A stretch of DNA of 17,994 bases. It comes from Bacteroidales bacterium. Its GTDB lineage: Bacteria > Bacteroidota > Bacteroidia > Bacteroidales > UBA932. The stretch spans positions 1 through 17,994 of the forward strand of contig JAFXUS010000038.1 in assembly GCA_017535125.1 (NCBI GenBank), written 5' to 3'. The notes under the pieces are model-generated. The model saw only the letters and a program-made list of their open reading frames with translations. It did no database searches and was not told the origin of the DNA. Shown piece after piece: positions 15,463-17,994 of this stretch. Each line of letters opens with the position of its first letter. Position 1 is the stretch's first letter. The translations under genes were made by a program, and so were the position numbers.

Positions 15463-16026
15463 CTAATCTGTTGGAAATAGTTTCCGATATATTTCCGCTT
15501 TTTGCTGCAGAGGTGATGGATAAGCGCGGGAAGTGGAAGGCATGCGGTAGAAGCGGATGATACGGTGTCCAATCGTGAGATCAATGCTGCCTCCGATTGG
15601 TGGGATGGGACAGTTAAAGGACTGAGCGATGACTTCTGTGGCTTTCTGGCCTGTTGTGACCAAGGTTTTGCATGAGGGAATCCGTGCAAGAAGCGCCGGG
15701 ATGTCGGTAGGGGTGACAACTTCCAGATAAGCGTCGGAAGCGTTGTCCTTCAAACGACGAACCTCGCATGCGGTGTCGTAGAAGGCAAGGCCATGCTCTG
15801 TACAGAAGGCTCGGATGGCTGCCTCGTCGAAGCGCTTCGACGCCGGGATGCAGAAATGATCTTTATCGCCGAAATGGATCAGTCCCATGATGCGCCAGAA
15901 ATCATTAATCCAATTCGGATAATAGAACGGAATGCTCCAGCGGTGCGGCTGGGGCGGGAAACTGCCCAGAAAGAGGATGCTCGCTTTTTTCGGCAGGAAG
16001 GGCTCGAATGGATGTTTCTCGGTCAT
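15463..16026 (-). CDS. Uracil-DNA glycosylase-family protein
   Basis: A 187-residue protein with the fold signature of the UDG superfamily (Mug/TDG-like). Motif 1 is ILFLGSFPP (about 17-25), followed by P-F-Y-Y-P-N-W-I-N-D-F-W-R-I-M-G-L, the equivalent of the substrate-pocket loop with its N-x-F-W element. The late motif is RMPSTSRAYP (161-170), the equivalent of the leucine/arginine intercalation loop. Expected activity is removal of uracil or a mismatched/damaged base from DNA; which lesion is not determinable. ATG 16026 is chosen because a near-perfect promoter lies just before it. Longer in-frame starts (16047, 16149) would place that promoter inside the gene. It is transcribed divergently from the RAYT transposase and ends 6 bases from a REP-like element. 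GC content is lower than in the flanking genes. Confidence 0.8.
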   Translation of the reverse strand: MTEKHPFEPFLPKKASILFLGSFPPQPHRWSIPFYYPNWINDFWRIMGLIHFGDKDHFCIPASKRFDEAAIRAFCTEHGLAFYDTACEVRRLKDNASDAYLEVVTPTDIPALLARIPSCKTLVTTGQKATEVIAQSFNCPIPPIGGSIDLTIGHRIIRFYRMPSTSRAYPSPLQQKAEIYRKLFPTD

Positions 16027-16036
16027 GTGATTCAAG

Positions 16037-16067
16037 CAAAAATACATATTTATGGAACAATATAAAA
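16037..16067 (-). promoter_or_regulatory. Promoter of the glycosylase gene, overlapping the RAYT start
   Basis: On the minus strand, TATTTTTG (16044-16037) matches TAnnTTTG exactly. TTTT at 16067-16064, 19 bases upstream, fits the -33 TTTG box with one mismatch. The start site would fall about 5 bases before ATG 16026. The plus-strand RAYT ATG (16052) lies inside this promoter, so polymerase bound here would cover the transposase start region. Confidence 0.65.
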
Positions 16068-16948
16068 GGAAAACAGCAAATGGCATCTTTTTACTTACGT
16101 CCGGGCACCTTGAACATGGACTTTGGTTCCGGGAGGAAGAAGATTTCAAAGTAGCTATGAATTACGTCGCCATACAAGCCGTTTGTTTTCCGGAGGTAAT
16201 CGTGTTGGCTTTTGTCTTGATGTCCAACCACGTTCATTTCGTGCTGAAAGGAAGGCGCGATGAGGTCGTTGCATGTATCTCACATTTTAAACAAAGGTAC
16301 GCTCTCTATTATTGCAGAAAATATGGAATCAGGGAATTCCTCCGACGAAATGCTTTGGATGTACAACCGATTCCGGCTGAAGATGAGGCGGTCGAAAGAA
16401 CAATAGCTTATGTGCAAATGAACTGTGTAGCAGCTAATATCTGTTCGCATCCGAGTCAGTATCCGTGGGGAACCGGAAGTACTTTTTTCAACCCTGTTAA
16501 AATTGCGGGGAAGGAACTGGGAGAGTACTCCGCCCGAGCCCGTGGACGACTGATGCATAGTGACTGCGACAAACTGCCGGACAAATGGAAACTACCCGTT
16601 GATGGATTTATTTTTCCGGTTGAATATGTGGACGTCAAATACGTAGAGATGCTTTTCCGAAGCCCCAAACGTTATAATTATTTCTTGAACAATTCTTCTA
16701 AAGCCAGGAAACGGTTTGAAACTTCTGACGATCATCTCCCCGCATTCAGAGATCAGACCATTTTGTTTTCAATACCGGATTTATGCCGCAGCCTCTTCCA
16801 TAAGAATTCTTTCAATGAACTACATGGGGACGAGCAGATAGAATTTGTCAAGCAAATTCGCTTCCGCTTTAGTGCCGATGCCAATCAAATTGCGCGTGTC
16901 TGTGGTATTTCGTATGCCGAAGCGGCGCGCCTGCTGGACGGTGTCTAA
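16052..16948 (+). CDS. REP-associated tyrosine transposase (Y1/HUH family)
   Basis: A 298-residue protein of the IS200-like Y1 superfamily. The HUH motif is VLMSNHVHFVL (His60, His62). The catalytic tyrosine is probably Tyr121 in IAYVQMNCVAAN, which lines up with the YIYINPVKHG motif of E. coli RAYT, and is followed by the conserved Y-P-W-G-T-G-S (138-144). All catalytic residues are therefore present. The C-terminal ~120 residues are an extension absent from the short E. coli protein and end in a helix-turn-helix-like stretch, QIARVCGISYAEAARLL. RAYTs nick and rejoin single-stranded DNA at REP hairpins. Two REP-like elements flank the locus in inverted orientation; the nearest begins 9 bases after the stop. 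The gene is visibly AT-richer than its neighbours, suggesting transfer. Confidence 0.88.
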   Translation: MEQYKRKTANGIFLLTSGHLEHGLWFREEEDFKVAMNYVAIQAVCFPEVIVLAFVLMSNHVHFVLKGRRDEVVACISHFKQRYALYYCRKYGIREFLRRNALDVQPIPAEDEAVERTIAYVQMNCVAANICSHPSQYPWGTGSTFFNPVKIAGKELGEYSARARGRLMHSDCDKLPDKWKLPVDGFIFPVEYVDVKYVEMLFRSPKRYNYFLNNSSKARKRFETSDDHLPAFRDQTILFSIPDLCRSLFHKNSFNELHGDEQIEFVKQIRFRFSADANQIARVCGISYAEAARLLDGV

Positions 16949-16957
16949 ATAATTCGT

Positions 16958-17045
16958 TGCGGGAGGCGGTCCAGAAAATGGACCACTTCCTGCAAAATAG
17001 GCCATATTTGCTGGTGGTCTGTTAGTTTTTGGGACGTCTCCCGCA
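16958..17045 (-). repeat. 88-bp REP-like element, right copy (inverted)
   Basis: Inverted counterpart of 15369-15456. Its ends are an exact 8-bp inverted repeat (TGCGGGAG at 16958-16965, CTCCCGCA at 17038-17045). It holds GGTCCA/TGGACC around a five-base loop (16968-16984), a central near-palindrome around AGGCC, and GGGA-CGTC-TCCC at the far end. It lies between the convergent RAYT and FprA genes, 9 and 17 bases from their stops. Confidence 0.8.
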
Positions 17046-17062
17046 CTTCGTCACGCGGATTA

Positions 17063-17994
17063 TTACGCCAGGACGGCGTCAGCGAGCGCTTCCAGGGCAG
17101 GAATGTCGGAAGGCTGCATGCGGCTGCGTATGGTGACCTTGTCGCCAATGATCTCGACGTCCTTCATTGCGGAGAGCATTTCCGTCATCACGCGGCCGGC
17201 GGACGGCGCCCAGCTGCCGTTCTCGATGACGGCGGCACGGCGTTTCTGCCAGCCCTTGATCTGCAGGTGCCAGAGAAAATCGAACATCGGCGGGAAGAGC
17301 CCGGCGTCGTAGGAAGACGCGGCGACGACCAGCGTGCCGTAGCGGAACGCGTCTTCGATGGCTTCCGCGAGGTCGTCGCGGGTCAGGTCGGACGTAGCCA
17401 CCTTCGGGCAGCCCTTCGCGCGGAGGATCTCCGCGAATTTCTCAGCCGCTTCGGCCGTGCCGCCGTGAATGGAGGCGTAGGCGACGAACACGCCCGGCGT
17501 CTCCACGCCGTAGCTGCTCCAGATGCCGTAGAGGCGCAGGGCCTCCGCGAGCGTGTCGCGCAGCATCGGGCCGTGCAGCGGGCAGATGGTCTGCACGCCC
17601 ATCGGGCCCACCTTCGCGAGCACGCGCTGCACCTGCGGGCCGTATTTGCCGCAGATGTTGAAATAGTAACGGCGTGCCTCGCAGGCCCAGTCGTAGTCCG
17701 GCGTGCACCAGAAACCGCCAGTCTGCTCCAGGGCGCCGAACTTGCCGAAGGCGTCGGCGCTGAAAAGTACTTTCTCCGTCTCTTCGAAACTCATCATGAC
17801 CTCCGGCCAGTGGACCATGGCGGCTGCCACGAAGCGAAGCGTGTGCGCGCCGAGCGGCAGCGTGTCACCCTCGTTCACGGCGCGGGTGCGGCCTTCCAGT
17901 TTCGCGCCCGGGAAGAACTGCGGAAGCATCTTGAGCGCGATGGCGCTCGCGACCAGGGTCATCTCCGGATACTTCTCCAGCAGCGCCGCGGCAC
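17063..17994 (-). CDS. fprA: FprA-type flavo-diiron protein, C-terminal part (5' end outside window)
   Basis: About 310 residues are visible and the frame stays open to the window edge, so the start lies beyond it. The first part is the end of the metallo-beta-lactamase-like diiron domain: L-E-K-Y-P-E-M-T-L-V-A, MVHWPEVMMSF (iron-ligand His), SADAFGKFG (Asp ligand), and CPLHGP (last His ligand). The second part is a flavodoxin-like FMN domain starting VFVAYASIHGGTAEAAEKFAE, with ASSYDAGLFPP and an ENGSWAPSAG loop. These proteins reduce O2 to water or NO to N2O in anaerobes, protecting the cell from oxygen or nitrosative stress; which substrate is preferred cannot be read here. No rubredoxin domain follows, so an external electron donor is needed. 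Confidence 0.9.
   Translation of the reverse strand, partial: AAALLEKYPEMTLVASAIALKMLPQFFPGAKLEGRTRAVNEGDTLPLGAHTLRFVAAAMVHWPEVMMSFEETEKVLFSADAFGKFGALEQTGGFWCTPDYDWACEARRYYFNICGKYGPQVQRVLAKVGPMGVQTICPLHGPMLRDTLAEALRLYGIWSSYGVETPGVFVAYASIHGGTAEAAEKFAEILRAKGCPKVATSDLTRDDLAEAIEDAFRYGTLVVAASSYDAGLFPPMFDFLWHLQIKGWQKRRAAVIENGSWAPSAGRVMTEMLSAMKDVEIIGDKVTIRSRMQPSDIPALEALADAVLA

Larger units (their letters stand above)
15369..17045. mobile_element. REPtron-like unit: inverted REPs enclosing glycosylase and RAYT genes
   Basis: The unit reads REP-like element (+), 6 bases, glycosylase (-), 25-base divergent spacer with promoter, RAYT (+), 9 bases, REP-like element (inverted). Its left end is 6 bases from the ABC gene stop and its right end 17 bases from the FprA stop. 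I see no target-site duplication, as expected for Y1-type DNA processing. Whether the whole 1.7 kb has moved as one piece is inference. Confidence 0.55.

Noticed and set aside
16027..16149. Longer start for the glycosylase gene at 16149 or 16047
   Set aside because: These would place a near-perfect promoter inside the gene and add residues that overlap the RAYT coding region without family similarity.
16052..16948. A complete IS200/IS605 insertion sequence
   Set aside because: The transposase has the RAYT-type C-terminal extension, no tnpB partner is present, and the flanking hairpins are REP-like repeats shared by both sides rather than distinct left and right ends.
1..17994. CRISPR arrays, tRNA or rRNA genes
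   Set aside because: No regularly spaced direct repeats and no cloverleaf or rRNA-like stretches were seen on either strand, by reading only.

Overview
The window looks like a high-GC chromosome segment from a member of the Bacteroidales (Bacteroidota). The main reasons are a multi-gene type V (FimA/Mfa1-type) pilus locus whose genes carry lipoprotein signals, TAnnTTTG-type -7 promoter boxes placed almost on top of start codons, a DUF2116-like zinc-ribbon protein and a DUF3575-like outer-membrane protein. Species or genus cannot be fixed from the sequence alone.

Layout. 1-3365 (+): end of an ABC exporter ATPase, its ABC-2 permease, then a 5'-nucleotidase split into two lipoproteins with the C-terminal-domain gene placed before the metallophosphatase gene. 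3331-3714 (-): a small zinc-ribbon protein converging on, and overlapping, the metallophosphatase. 3715-4027: a 313-bp intergenic region with inverted repeats. 4028-13411 (+): a short single-stranded-DNA-binding protein followed by a tightly packed pilus locus: DUF3575-like beta-barrel, OmpA-like/TPR lipoprotein, two FimA/Mfa1-family fimbrillins, an Mfa2/FimB-like subunit and a 1114-residue DUF4906-like protein, probably the tip adhesin. 13456-15362 (+): tcdA (tRNA ct6A dehydratase) overlapping by one base a tandem two-domain ABC ATPase of ModF type. 15369-17045: a REP-bracketed unit. 17063-17994 (-): the C-terminal part of an FprA-type flavo-diiron protein running off the edge.

The most unusual structure is at 15369-17045. 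Two 88-bp elements, about 75% identical by my hand alignment with no gaps, lie in inverted orientation. They tightly enclose a divergent gene pair: a uracil-DNA-glycosylase-family gene (-) and a Y1/HUH transposase of the REP-associated (RAYT) type (+). Each element contains hairpins, one of which shows compensatory changes between the two copies. This has the layout of a REPtron, but with a DNA-repair gene as passenger or partner, and the glycosylase promoter overlaps the transposase start codon. The unit is less GC-rich than its surroundings.

The pilus genes work together as in FimA/Mfa1 systems: lipoproteins exported to the outer surface, proteolytic removal of an N-terminal segment in the stalk and tip subunits, then strand-exchange polymerisation. 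Three consecutive pilus proteins end in the same C-terminal pattern, V-x-V-x-[DE]-W followed by a glycine, a tyrosine and a terminal isoleucine. Three proteins carry a Thr-Lys site 23-50 residues after the lipid cysteine, while the predicted anchor lacks it.
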